A DNA stretch of 64,000 nucleotides. It comes from Selaginella tamariscina. Taxonomy: Eukaryota > Streptophyta > Lycopodiopsida > Selaginellales > Selaginellaceae. The DNA lies in assembly GCA_003024785.1 (NCBI GenBank), contig PUQB01000412.1, positions 1 through 64,000 on the forward strand, in the 5' to 3' direction. This document shows positions 36,215 through 48,544 of this stretch, one piece after another; the first letter of the stretch is position 1, and each line of letters begins with the position of its first letter. The position numbers and the translations under genes were made by a program. Under the pieces are notes generated by a model, which had not been told where the DNA came from, did no database searches, and was given only the letters and a program-made list of their open reading frames with translations.

Positions 36215-38224
36215 GACCATTGTGTTCCCTAGATGTGGAGTCGCCAGAGCGCTATTACCAATGCCACCTCCAGATGTGCAAGTGTACCCACTTGCGGGGG
36301 GGGGGGGGTGTCTCGCATGGAGCCTCTCAATGGTTGTGCGTTTGGAGGGAGTTCCGTTGATGTAGTCCACCCTTCTGGTTGCTAGACAAATTGGGTTTGT
36401 TAAGTATGGTGGTGGATAGAATGCCATGGTTGTCTGCGTTCTTCCATGGCCAGCAGCCAACCAATGATCACCTTGTAGCGTAATATGGAGGAGAAGAACT
36501 AGAATCTATTAAGGAAAGAAGAATACTTCCACCTCCCATACGATGGGGAAGAGCCTATCTAGCTATGCTAAGATTTATGCTACATTGGACTGGGCGCTCC
36601 CTGGCTATCGGTGTAGCCAAGGGCGCCCATGTTGTTTGTTGCTGTGGGAGAGCCTGCTAGAAACCCTATATGAATGTATGTTCCTTTATAGATCGATCCC
36701 TTTGTGTTGAAGCCGATCTCCTTTTATAGTCTGATCGACACTTGCCACGTGGTCCAATGATTGGCAGTCACTCATGTTGTCATAGTTTTACTATGACTCA
36801 ACCCTTTATTTTGGACGTTGATTATTGTTACCTACTATACTATGTTGATAAGCCCTAGGTGTAAAAGAAACAGGCCCGCTTAGTGCACTTGGATATCTAG
36901 TGATGGTCCGGCCGAGTGTCATTAGGTATTTGCAAGAAACTCTAGGCGAAGCTAGCACTTCCATCTAGAAAACTCTTACCTTGGTTTTCCGTGTCCCGGT
37001 TGGATTAATGGCTAGTTCCGGTGAGTTCGACATGTTGGATATGCTTAGAAATACCCCCAGGTTTGACAAGTTAGGGTTTAGGGGTCGATGGATAACTCAC
37101 CAAGTATGTTCCCTCTGGGAATGAGATTTCAGTGCTAGCCCACTTATGTAAACAGGAAAACAGGGGGGGGGGGGGGGGGCCTCTGTCACATAAATAAGGT
37201 AGTATATAGGAGTGAGGGTTCCTGGGTTCATGACTGAGCTCGTTACTCTTCTCCCGGTGCAAGCTCTAGCTTGTGTCGTCAAGGCACAACCCTTTGTTGT
37301 GCCGCCCTAACTTCCAGATGCCAGGGGTATGTCCCACCTTCGGGGTAGCTTACCCTTAACGTTGGCAAATCCATGCCTAGGAGGTCATGCACGTTCCAAG
37401 AGGCAGAGGTTGAGGCTTGTCTCCAGCCTCCTCCTCCATGTCAAGCTAGGTGTAGCACTCATGGCCAAGCAAGGCACATCCGTGTCCTTGTCCAACTGTG
37501 AGCATGGGATCTTGTTTGACAGGTTCATGCTACTTGGTTCCTGAGGGTTCATTGAGGGGTTCTAGAGTCGGCATTTAGGAGCCACGTTTGTGGCACTTGG
37601 TGCAACTCTTGAATCTAAGGGCTATGGCATGATAGCCCACATTGGGGAAGGCAGTGTCACATGGAGATGTGACACTGGGCTAAACGTCGCATGGTACAAC
37701 GCCTGAGGCACGCCCTTTGGGGTTATGTCATGGGTTTGTCCCCAAGGGGTACTTTAGCAAACAGACATGCTTGTGCTTGCACTAGGGTGCAAAGCCTTGG
37801 GCATCCACTCAAGAGAGGTTAGGTCTCATAACTAGGTGTGCTTTGGCACACTTGGCTAGGGGAGTGTTCTCCTTGGAATTCAAGGGTTGAACAACCTAAA
37901 CATGTTAGTAAGAGCCCTTTTCGTGAGGCACTCGCAAGGTCATGTGCTTAGGGTTATCCCAAACCTAGCCTTAGGGAGTTTGCTTAGCAAAACACTCGTG
38001 TCCTCACTAAGTACTAGCCCTAGGTCTAGGGTATAACTTGGCCACTCAAACCCTTAGGGGTTAGTCGTGGTTCAGGGTACCCCTTGTGGCCCTAAAGGGG
38101 TTGTACTCCCGGATAAGGGTGATTCCTCAAGGGGTAAGTGACGATGCCTTAGCTCTGTCCAGGGGTATGTGTGGAACACACGTCTCCTTGATGGGGTTAG
38201 GGCATGAGCCTATCTAGGTCTTCT

Positions 38225-38445
38225 AGGGCAAGACCCTAAGTCAATTAGGGTTATCCCTCAAGGGTTTTAGGGGCAGACACTCTAGGGAGACTTAGGCTAA
38301 ACCCTAAGACAACTAGGGTTATCCCTCAAGGGTTTTGGGGGTAGACACTCTAGGGAGACTTAGGCTAAACCTAAGTCAACTAGGGTTATCCCTCAAGGGT
38401 TCTGGGGGTAGACATTCTGGAGACTTAGGCTAAACCTTAAGTCTC
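38225..38445. repeat. Tandem repeat, about 70-bp unit, three copies
   Basis: The phrase ACTAGGGTTATCCCTCAAGG followed by GGTAGACACTCTAGGGAGAC and TTAGGCTAAACC recurs three times with a few changes. No spacers and no coding frame. Confidence 0.85.
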
Positions 38446-38734
38446 CTGTCCACTTGGGCATTAGAGTCTAACCCTAGGGGTCGTTGGGGTTGTTCTAGGA
38501 AACTTAGCATTGCTCACACAGGGTGATGACGCCGAATGGCCACCTGGCAGCCACGTGTTGCCACGTGTTGGCCCTTTAGGTTAAAACTCTGACACATGTC
38601 ACCATCATTCACCTACTTCCTGGAATCTTATGATAGCCACCTATCGTCCTTCCTCATGATGACCTACCATTGTCACTGCCATAACTAGGGCTCATAATGC
38701 CCCTAGTTGTCCTCATGTGGACCTTTGGCCTTCC

Positions 38735-38935
38735 TTCTGGGACCTCACACCTTTTCCGTGGAACCCTCGCACCTCCTCTGTGGGACCCCCGCACCTTCTC
38801 CACATGGACCCACACCTCCTATGCGGGACCCCCACACCTCTCCATGGGACCCCGCACCTTCTCCACGAGGACCCCACACCTCCTATGCTGGACCTTCGCA
38901 CCTTCTCCACGGGACCTTTGGTTGTCCCCTTGTGG
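38735..38935. repeat. Tandem repeat, about 25-28-bp unit
   Basis: Around seven imperfect repeats of the form GGACCCNCGCACCTTCTCCAC. The same unit gives Pro/His-rich open frames in three phases, which I read as a consequence of the repeat rather than protein. Confidence 0.8.
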
Positions 38936-38955
38936 ACCTCCACCTTGTTGCTGAG

Positions 38956-39327
38956 GAGCACCTAGCTGTCAACCATAGGAGATCAACTATGTAAGTGGGA
39001 AAAAGATGACATTCTCCGAAGATGTCCTCTAGGGTTGGAAATCTTCGAGATCCCTCAAGGTAGCACATGTGGACCTAGTGCTAGACACTTAAAGGGGGAG
39101 AAAACAGGCCAAGAAGGTCTTGTAGATAGGTATGGTGGTCAACAATCTTTTGAGATATCCTAGGATAGTAAGGAGCTGCAATGATTGCCAATAGATTGGT
39201 CAACCATAGCCAACCAAGGCATGCAATACCACCCATCAATAGGGATGTCGATGTTCAGGAAGTGAGGGCTAGACTTTGTAGGACTAATCAACTCGAAGGC
39301 CCATTGAACACACTCTAGGTACATTGC
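38956..39327 (+). pseudogene. Gypsy integrase, zinc-binding and start of core, plus strand (5' half)
   Basis: Frames here give GDQLCKWEKDDILRRCPL, then a VWWSTIF-like segment, a decayed C-x-x-C pair (AAMIANRLV / NDCQ region near 39180), and the core start GLDFVGLINSK with the first DDE Asp present. It stops at codon ATT of RYI, at 39327, where the 9.9 kb minus-strand element begins. The rest continues at 49222. Confidence 0.85.
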
Positions 39328-40017
39328 TGGTCATTGGGGACTCCGCAGGTTATATGTGGGGTGACTTACACAACCTTGGTGGTCGCTAGGGCGATGTTGC
39401 CAATGCCCAATCTTGAGGGTTCGCACCGGCTAGCTAGGTTTACCTTAGGAGGTGCTATAATGTGCAATGATGGCCTTTACTAGGACACCGTGAGGGTCCA
39501 TGGGCGGATGAGGAGGAGTTCCCATAGGGCAAAGCTATTGCCTCCCCAGAAGTATACATCCTTGGGGGGGGGAGAGAAGAGGAAGATCTAGTGGGAGACA
39601 CAAGAGATAGGGACAAGATCTAGATATATATTACCTGATGAGATACAAGAGGGTCCCTTCTCCCAAGAGATGGTGGAGCTAGAGATAAAGAAGAAGACGG
39701 ACTAGAAGGACCCCAACCCACTGCCTATCTTCCTACTTATATAGTGGGTTGACTTATGCTAGACTCTAGGTCTAGGTGGCACTCCCCTACTGGCATGCCG
39801 CCTTGTAAACAAGTTGTGTCCTATGGCATTCACTTGTGCGTATTGTCCTGTGTATCATGGTAGTTGGTCTAGACAATCGGATCTAGCCTACTACTAGCGT
39901 CGCCTAACAGTCGTCACTATTGGTCAGTACCTATTGTACCCTTCCAGCTTGGCCACTCATCTCTGTCACTCAACCATGCCGACTAACGATTTGATGATGG
40001 TTACGCATCATCAACTA
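39328..40017 (-). repeat. E1 3' LTR (LTR 4)
   Basis: 690 bp from TGGTCATTGGGGACTCC to CATCATCAACTA on the plus strand. The terminal hairpin pairs GATGATG (39993-39999) with CATCATC (40006-40012). The TATA inverted repeat lies near 39715-39750. Confidence 0.92.
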
Positions 40018-40059
40018 GATTCCTAGAATTATTCATTGGCACGTCCTTGGGCCATGCCC

Positions 40060-42080
40060 TTAGTTGACCTGACCTATCCCATAGTGCTTGCGATATAGGA
40101 CTTTGCTTTCTATTGCAATCAGCTTTAACATCAAGGAGGCGATGGTCGCATCCTGTAGTGCAGTAGCCCCCCACAACCTGGCTTCGTACCTACCTCTGTG
40201 TTGTTCCTAGACCTGCTTCAGATGGGCCTCCAATTCCTAGGTTCACTTGCATGAGAGCTGGAACTCTTGCTCCCTTGTCACCAGTAGTTGGGCCTACAAC
40301 TGGGTGTGCTCCTCTAGTCCTGTAGTGGTGATCCGTGGTGGGCCCCATTAGGCCTCGATCAAGCCACGGTCTCCTCCCTCACTTGGCTGGAACAGGATCA
40401 GTGCCCATGGCGCCCCCAATGTGGGCTCCAATGAAGCAGTCGCGGGGTTGGCCTTGGCTTCTGGGAGTTGAGTGGCGTGTTGGTGTAATTCCGCCCTAGT
40501 TGCTACCAGCTCCCCCTTGGACCTCAGTGAGCTCTGCTTTCCTCCACTTGAGCTAGGTGCCAAGTTTGAAGGCTTGCCTTTCTTTCCCCATTCGTGGTCT
40601 CATTCAAGTTGGTCATGGAGTCATTGGAGATTGTCGTATTTCCTTTGTAGCTGATCCAAGGCCTCAACTAGTTCTTGGCATCTACTTGCTTCCTCCCAAT
40701 CTCCACGGCCTACGTTTGTGCGTCTTGGCAGCGTTCCATGAGTTTTCTTACTATGGCGTTGTGCTCATTATATCCTGGCGAGGTCTAGATCGTTGTACAT
40801 TGCTACTGCCTTCCTGATTTGATTGAAGGCCTTGGCTAGTTCAAGATGAGCCAAGGTAACCACTACCCATTGGTGTGGTAGTGCTGATAGGTCTCGCCTA
40901 GCACATTGTCTGTGTCTTCCTCCCCATCGCCTAGGTTGGCAAACTGTGATGGGTTGGCTAGATCCCCCCTCCCCCCACTCCATGTGGCTCACATGCCGAT
41001 CTTGTGGTACTTCGAGGCTTTGCATCAAGAGAACTGCTGGTATCAACTATGTGGTTGGGGGTCTCTGCTCCTTCTCTCATAGTCTCCTCCTCCCAGCCTA
41101 TTCCAAGGAGGAGTTTTCTTTTTCTCACTTTCGTGACAACTCTAGTGTCCCCTTGTTGGCTTGACATGTACCTACTTGCTCACCTTCCTCTAATTCCTTT
41201 TTGGTGTTCGATCAAAGCTGCACCGGTAGGGGAGTTGGGACTCAGCTAACGAACCAAGCGAGCATCACAATGTAGCCAGCCGTGGCGAGCTTCCGTCTTG
41301 TCCCTTTCTATATCCCATTGATGTCTCAGGTTAGGGCTAGTATCATATAGTGCCTAAGACAGTCCGCCTAGTCCACAGCAACTCATTGCACATGGCATTC
41401 GCTAGTCAAGTGGCAACGTGGCTCTCCATTCTACCAATGGACATAAAGGATGTGAGAGCTAGGAACTCATCCACGTCTTCTCCTTCATGTATGCTCAGCC
41501 TAGACAGTGTCATCTCATCCCAATTGGCATGGAACCACTGATGTTCGGGTTCTAGTATCTCTTCCAAGGGTAAGTTGTCCTTTGGTAGCCTGAACATGGC
41601 TGCCAAGTCGTTCATGTCTATGTAGAAATACGCCAAGCCTCCCAACCGGAACCGAATCCCCACTCACTTGGTTTTCCTCGTCTCCAATTGGGCCATCTAG
41701 ATGAATTGGTAGGCTTGCTCAACGATTTCCGACCCCTCCACTTCTCCCCACTGAGCATTGTAGAGCATGAGCAGCTACATCTATTTCCTGACCCATCGAA
41801 CGTCAGGTCGGTCAATCAATTCCCTAAATTAGAAATACCTAGGTGCTACGAGCTCTACTATCCTCTCCTGGCTTTTGTACTTCACCTGGATCTTCTACAC
41901 AAGCGCCGACTTGTTACACTCGGTCCATTCCATCATTTGGTGCCTACTTGTAGAGGGAACCACTTTTTGTCTAGCCATGTTGTTCCTATTATGATGGTGC
42001 CGACATGGCGGTTTATGTCATTTGATGTGACTAGCGCATTTATCCTTGTGCCTTGATTAGGGTATTAATGGCACTGCCTA
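40060..42080 (-). pseudogene. E1 extra ORF (aORF): FxxxDLAxxFxLP domain and coiled coil
   Basis: Sense strand, downstream of integrase. In element order: WGEVEGSEIVEQAYQF (about 41740), then AYFYIDMNDLAAMFRLPKDN with LPLEEILEPEHQW and GEDVDEFLALTSFMSIGRME (41663-41406), then helical charged sequence (LAHLELAKAFNQIRKAVAMY, about 40860-40790; LVATRAELHQHATQL, about 40510). The EDVDEFLAL segment aligns with EEVDEFLVL at 50860-50890 of another copy, so the frame is real and conserved. Function unknown; plant mobile domain similarity is only suggested. Several breaks. Confidence 0.6.
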
Positions 42081-43420
42081 GCCATTATTACCCTACATTT
42101 TGTGCTCACACATATGGTCCACCCTCATGGACCATGTGACCATGTGAGTTGGCCACACGAGCGGCAATGGGAGACTGGCTTCCCAGTTGCGTGTCCCTTC
42201 CCCCAGCCCTTCTTGCCTCACCTCTGTCGCAGCTTCATGCCAGTATTCTACGAGCGCCGCTCTTACCTCTTGAGTGCTTCGGTCAAGTGATGTACGGCTT
42301 GAGGCAATTCCCATTGACCTTCTGTCGTAGTGGTTGCCTATTTGCTCCTAGTAGCACCGTGCCATTGTCCAAGGCCTCAAGTACCTCATATGGTTCTTTT
42401 CATCCTGGCCGGAACTTGCCCTTTCGAAGTATTTGCGGGTTCTTGTACCACTAAACCCACTGCCCCAACTCGTACCTCCGAAGTTTTTTTTTTATGTCCT
42501 TTGCTCGTTTGGTCTATTGTTGGCGGTTCTCCCTTGTCAGTTGTGCCACATATCACTCTTCATCCAACTATTCCAGTTGCTCTAATCTCCTTCGGGTAAC
42601 CGTCAATTCCTCTATGATCCTATGGTCCAAGCTTGTGCATAAGTTGGGTATGGTGAATTCCCATGGCATGATGGCCTCCAAGCCATAGGCCAGATGGAAG
42701 GGCATTGCTCCCGTTGCGGTTTTGAATGTCATCTGATATGCCCATCACACGAATGATAGAATTTTCTTCCATCAGTTGGGTTCATTGTGGCAAAACTTCC
42801 TCAAGATGGTGACCATGGTCTTGTTTGTGGATTCAGCCAGTCTATTCCCCTATGGGTAGTAGGTTGTGGACGTGCAATGCTTGATGATGAACGTGCTGAC
42901 CAGCTCCCAAACAATCTCCTTAATGAAATGGCTCCCATGATTTGATACTAGCTCTAGTGGGCAACTGAACCTTGTTAGGATGTTTGTGTAAATAAACTTT
43001 GTTGTCTACCTTGTTGTTGCCTCCTTGAGTACCTTCACCTCTACCTACTTTGTGGCATAGTCTGTTGCTACAACAATGTGTCGTGCGGGCCTTAGGGTTG
43101 ATGGGGCCCACAAAGTTTAGGCCCCATTTCTCAAATGCCGCCATCCATGCTGAGGGTGGTACTCCATGCCTTGGCTTGCCGTCGGTTTACCTATCCGTTG
43201 ACAGTCGTTGAAGCTTCTCCCTATCCTAGTGGCGTCTCGAAAGATTGTGGGCCACCATAGTCCGATTTGCAAAATCTTCCTAGCTATCTTGTTTGCCCAG
43301 AGTCCCGCATGTGTTGCGTCAAGGATCTTGGGAATTTCCCACGTTAGGGGACATCTCTAAAGGATGTCATCTCTCCCTTGTTTATACAATTGATCTCTGA
43401 TCAGCTAGAATGGTAGGCAC
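42081..43420 (-). pseudogene. E1 integrase
   Basis: The zinc-binding region lies near 43400-43210 (DDIL-RCPLTWEIPKILDATH, WWPTIFRDA, NDCQRIG). The core begins KWGLNFVGPINPKA (43120), where Asn replaces the first catalytic Asp. The second catalytic region reads PLELVSNHGSHF (about 42960), again Asn for Asp. The C-terminal domain is near 42500-42290 (QWVWWYKNP, KGKFRPGWK, PYEVLEALDNGTV). Frameshifted and catalytically dead as read. Confidence 0.85.
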
Positions 43421-45100
43421 ATGGGCGAGTCCGACATACTTGAGAGCCCATTGAGCCCTTTGGTGAGGTAGCATCATATCGGTTGTTGCCATGCTAAAGT
43501 TGCTATGCTAGTTGCCAACTCGGTGGTTTGTGGCGTGTTGTGCTGTTCCACTACTGCCTCAAAGAGGTCGACATTTGGTATGTCAAGTAGGGGGGCCACC
43601 TCTGGTTGTTCACCACTCGGTATCTTGGAGAGAGAAGGTTTAGAGATACATGAAGCTTACCAGCCTTATATACCACGGTGAATCAAACTCCTACAGTGAA
43701 TTTAAACTCCTACAAAGGATTCATCACACCGGCCTTATGGTGAACTGAAGTTTGTTGACGAGGTAGAGTAGGGTGTGGTGGTCTATGATTAATACGAAGT
43801 GGTCACCCAAGAGGTAGTGATGAAACTTGACACTTTGTAAATGATGGCCATGAACTCCTTGTCAGTTGTTAAGTAGTTTTGTTCGACCGGCGTCATGAGC
43901 CAGCTTTTGTATGCTATTTTTGATGACTCTAGCTACAAGTAACATTAGGTGGAATAGTTTACTAAGTTCAAGTTATCTAATTTGAACGGTTGTAGCATTT
44001 GCTCTTCGTCTTCATGGGATAAGACTGCATCAGCTGCTATGCTGGAGCTGTCCGTTTGTAAGTGGAACTGCCGATTCCAATTTGGTGGAATGAATAGGCT
44101 CTTCTACTAATTGGCATTTGATGTCCTTGAACGTTGCTTGACGGTTGGCTGTCCACTCGTAAGGTGCCTCCTTTGTGAGTAATTCGGTCATTGGTTGGGC
44201 CCTATCGCATACTGCTGATGAACTTGCGATAGAATCCTACCTTCCCCAAGAGCACTAGAGTTCTATAACGTTCTGCGAGGTGGCATCTAGGCTAACGTTC
44301 ATACCACCCCTGGGTTGACAATGATGCCTTCCTTAGACACAATGTGTCCTAGTAGTTTCCTTGTGGTCATGCCAAATACACATTTCAATGAGTTAAGTGA
44401 TATCCCATACTCTTGGTAGTGTCGAAACACCCATTTTGAGGCATGTCACGTGGTCTCCTCCACCAATCCATAATTCATGAAGTCATCCAAGATTGCTCGA
44501 CAAAGTCGATGAGGTTGTCTAGAATCACACGCTGGACTAAACTTTGGAACATCGCCGAGCATTACCTTGAAGGTGGATGCCCTCCAATATGTGATGAAGG
44601 CCGTCTTGGCTTGATCTTCAATAGTCATGATGACCTAATTATACCTGCTGAACCCATCCCATGAATGAGTACATCTCGTGGCCGATGACATTCTCCAAGA
44701 TAGCCTCTGTCAACAGGATGGGGAATGGGTCTTTCTTCGTGGCAGCGTTCAACCGCCAATAATCTATGCAAATACTTAGCCCCCCATCTTTTTTTGGTAC
44801 GATGACAATCAAGGATAGCCACTCCATGTTCTAGATGGAAATACACGAAGTCCATTCTAGCCACTTGTTAATTTCCTGCTTGATCTTCCGAGCATAGTTC
44901 GGGTTGATGCGGTAACGTTGTTGGTAGCTAGGTGTGATGTCAGGTTTCAGCTTGATCCTATGCTGGTATAACTCCAGTGGTACTCCTCTTAAGTCATGAT
45001 AGGTCAAAGAAAATACTTCCTTATACCTACGAAGGTAGCTAGCAATTTGTTCCCTCAGTCCTAGTCCTATGTGGGTATTGACATTCACCAACCGGGGTTT
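43421..45100 (-). pseudogene. E1 reverse transcriptase and RNase H
   Basis: RT begins near 45091: LREQIASYLRRYKEVFSLTY, YRINPNYARKIKQEINKWLE, SLIVIVPKKDGGLSICIDYW, then LCRAILDDFMNYG (about 44500) with the Asp-Asp pair retained. RNase H near 43920-43740 includes KEFMAIIYKVS, GDHFVLIIDHHTLLYLVNK. Multiple frameshifts. It matches the plus-strand copies at 7640-8072 and 35111-35960. Confidence 0.88.
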
Positions 45101-46100
45101 TTGTCGGTGCCTAAGTTGATATGTTCAATTGCTGCTTTAGGGTTCATGTTCCACCCATACATTGGCTTGCCACAGTTCTCCTCCTGGGCTGGCAGGGTGA
45201 CGTTCCTCCATTCCCTTTACATGACGAGCCACCTTGGGATCTGTGCTTCTACAACTTGCCCTTCAAGCTCCAGCTAGGTCACTTGGTATGCCACAACAGT
45301 TTCTTAGACCTCCTGTCAAAGGTCTACTTCCGTATGATGCATAGGTTAGGTAAGCAGTCTAGGATGGCTTCTTCTTTGTCATTGTCCAATCCCCCACTCC
45401 AATTTAAGAGGTGATACTCATGGGGTCGGGACTCCAATGGTGGTGCCCAGACTTGCTTCACATCAATGGATATCAATCCTTCTTTGGTGAGGAACCAGAC
45501 CCACTAGTGCTCCTAGTCATGCTGCACCTTCGTGCCCCAGAGCCAAGGGCGACTGAGGAGTAAGTCAAACCCCCCTTTTGCATGCATGTCAAGGTGACCA
45601 CGTTTATTAAGAACTTGATACTCTGAATCCTGATTTCTACCCTCCTCATGATGCCCTTGGGTGCCACCTTGGCTTGATTTGCCATCTGTATGAGGAAGGT
45701 TGTGGGCTTTGGAGGTGGCATCTTTAGCTTCTAATGGAGTTCCACTGATATGATGTTCACGCATGATTTTCCATCTATGATCATGTTGTGGACTATGTGG
45801 CCAACAACTTGGATTGGTATGGCCAGCACATTGTCCATGAAGTCAACTGCTATTGTCATGACCCCTGGTGAGGCTATGCTTGGAATGTGCAATTCTTGAG
45901 TGAGCAACCTAGGGATAGTCGGAGTAGTTTGCCTAGGGTCACTGACACATTGGTTTCTCGCATCTTTCCTGCGAGAAACTTCTGCAATCCTGTCATTCCT
46001 CCTACCCCTAGACCTTGTGCATGGCTTATTTGCTCTGCAACAGTCTTCACCTTTGCGCACTTCCTGGCCCACTGTCCCAGCTCTAATGGTTCCACTGTCA
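45101..46100 (-). pseudogene. E1 protease and protease-RT linker
   Basis: The protease active-site loop is NMIIDGKSCVNIISVELH (about 45790), with Asp kept but Gly-Ser altered to Gly-Lys-Ser. The downstream segment MANQAKVAPKGIMRRVEIRI and KFLINVV follows in another frame (45721-45590). The linker to RT is poorly conserved. Confidence 0.82.
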
Positions 46101-48544
46101 CTTCCTCCTCACTTGAGTCCTCATTGTCCTCCTCTTCGAGGTCGACCGGTGGTCTCGGCCTTTCTGTTTGTTGGGCTTGTGACCTAATGATGGCCCCACA
46201 TGGCAACTTTGGTGGCGACAATGCTACATGGTTGGCTTGTGGTGCTAGAGTCGATGTCGCAAGAGAGCAGGATGGTTCTTCGATGGCCTTTGTGGACCCT
46301 GGTGCGTGTGCTTTTAGCATAGGCTTGATCATCAAGATCCAAGAGCATTGGTATAGCAGGTGGTGCCCACTGCACAGTGTGCAAACCATCTCCCAACGTT
46401 CGGCTACCTATCCTAGTCATTGTACTACTGTCAATATGGGGGTCGCTCCTAGGATCGCAATCTCCAGTTGCGCTCCCCCCATCGTGACCTATGGCGGGGC
46501 AAGCCATTGCCACTAGGCCTGGGCTGCTTATCCTTCTAGTTGTCCATGTCCTTGCACTTGATAGCCAAGGCAATTGCTTGAGGTAGTGTGTTGCCCATGA
46601 GCTCGGTCAACCGATAGCAATCATTCATGCTATGGGATCCACAGATGTTACACACCTTGCAATACTTGTTCATCTGTGTGGTTAACCCTAGCTGAGTGAG
46701 GGTTGCGGTCAAGTCCTTCTTCCAGGATGCAACCTAGTGGGTCTCTCCTCGTAGTGGCCTTCCATGCTCCTTGGCTCTCGACTGCCGCTCCTTTCCTTTG
46801 GGGCATCCGAGAGGTTTTCCTTCTCCATAGTGGTGTTGTTCACCACTTCAACATCTAATTTGTCTTACGTTTTCCTCTCCTGACGCCTCTCAGCTTCCCA
46901 CCATTCTGCCTTCTTGACATACCGGAGTAGCTTATTAAATATCCGGTCATTGTCCAACCTGATTTACTTGTGGATCTCTAGCCGCAATCCCTTTCGATTC
47001 CACATCTTCTTGGTTACCTCTTCCTTGCTTTTCTACTCCCAGAAGGTCTCGGCAAACGCCCTCTGCACAGTTTCCTAACGAGCTCCTTTGTTTGCCTCGT
47101 GGAATTACATTCACCAGGCGTGCACCTTCTTGTCTAGAGTACATGAAAATGCACTCAATTTCTTGTGGTTGTTGTTCATGCTTCTTAGCTCACACACCTA
47201 TTTGAACTTGTGTACATACTGGTCTACATCTTCACCCTTCACTCCCTAGAACACAGGTAATAGTATTGTCATTGTGCTCTCTTGCATCCAATTGAGTGTG
47301 TAGGCTAATCCTCTCCCATGGCGTCCCGTTGGGTCTGGGAGGTGCTCATGTCTGGACAATCCGCTTCGGACGTGCTATAGTCCCCTTCCCGGTGTCATGC
47401 GGGTACCTTCTTCCTCCCTCGCACCTTCGCCCTTTAATTGAGGGTTGGTGATGAGGATGGGCTCCTCCCGATTGTCCCTTAGGGGCCCCATTTGCGAGAC
47501 CAACTTGATGGCTGATGTGTAGCATATCTTGACTAGACGGTATCCCCTCATCTAGTGGGTGTCTTGGTTGAACCATGCGACATTGCGGAATCCCCTTATA
47601 GTGGTCATGGCTACCGGGGCAGATTCTCCTTGCCCCGAGATAGTATCCCTTCGTCTTGTGGTTGTTGTGTCTCTACCATACACCTTAGTGGAATCCCCTC
47701 ACATGGTCAATAAGGTCTCGCTTGCTCGAACAAATTTCCCTCACCCTAGGATGGAATCCCCTTGTCTCTAGCCCAAAGTGACCACTGTGTGGTCCCCTTT
47801 ATTGGCACCTCCTCCCAATCTATCAACTCATCGACATCTAATTGCTTTAGTGTAGGTGGTTTTCCCAAGTGTAACCCGGCCTTTCGGAGCCTTGGGCCAT
47901 CTACCGGGTGCTCACCCTAGCCTACTACGTTGTCCGACTAGCTAAACTCCTGTTGTGAAGGTTTCTTCATCGGTGGTTGGTGTCCCTCCTTACATGGGTG
48001 CTCGTCAACTATGGGTTTAGCTCTCTAGTGTGGGAGCTCTTCATAGACGTCACTTTCACCTATGTCAAGAGGGGATGGAGGGCTTCCCATGTCCTACCAT
48101 CCATCCCACTCTGTGTCGTAGGCCATTGCCAAGCGATGTTACCCATCCCAGTGTTGTTCATCTCTGCACGTTCCTACACCTAGGATTTCATTAGGACATG
48201 CTGGGGGTTCTTCGTACCTTTCTTCTTCGTCTATGGCTTTTGCCTAACTTCGATGGTGTTATGCTGGACTTCTTGCCCCTCGGAGGTTTGGCCATGTGGT
48301 GTTTGCATTGTGCCCTTGAACGGGCAAGGTCGAGATTGACTATGACATTCAGGGTACCTCATTGCCCTTCGTAAGCCTCTCCCAACCAGCCTGATGCATC
48401 CTCCTAGCTAGTTGGTACTCGTTGATCTCCATTTGTTCAAACGAGTTAGCCCTAGCTCTCCGATCTCTCCTCCATGCTGCAACTCTACTTGTTGCGGTGA
48501 ACTCCATCCACATGTAGTTAAGATCCCTCTGTGGTCATCATAAA
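46101..48544 (-). pseudogene. E1 gag with zinc knuckle and leader
   Basis: Zinc knuckle near 46690-46615: KYCKVCNICGSHSMNDCYRL (a CCHC-like cluster). Capsid-domain sequence near 47120-46950. An Arg/Gly/Pro-rich N-terminal region runs to 48544. Immediately after the 5' LTR is the conserved TTTATGATGACCACAGAGGG, the candidate primer-binding site. Frames are broken throughout. Confidence 0.8.
48525..48544 (-). promoter_or_regulatory. Candidate primer-binding site of E1
   Basis: Directly downstream of the 5' LTR end (CGACGACCA) on the minus strand. Family consensus from three copies is TTTGTGGTGACCACNGAGGG. The TGG expected of a tRNA-primed site begins about four bases after the LTR. The matching tRNA was not identified. 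Confidence 0.4.

Larger units (their letters stand above)
36215..38955. mobile_element. Unidentified GC-richer insertion with poly-G runs and tandem repeats
   Basis: Sequence of different character splits the plus-strand element between RNase H and the integrase zinc-binding region. Coding resumes near 38960 with GDQLCKWEKDDILRR. It contains G runs of about 13 (near 36297) and 17 (near 37167), and GGAGTCGCC near 36238, a phrase often seen in plant Gypsy leaders. There are many CCCTAAG/CTAGGG-type phrases, and no usable ORF. It probably represents a solo LTR or a non-autonomous LTR element. I could not define its termini or target duplication. Confidence 0.45.

Noticed and set aside
38225..38445. 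CRISPR-like array
   Set aside because: The repeats are directly contiguous with no unique spacers, in a plant transposon context; it is an ordinary tandem repeat.
38697..38994. Pro-rich protein encoded in the short tandem repeats
   Set aside because: Open frames occur in three phases at once because the repeat unit lacks stops; no start context or conservation.
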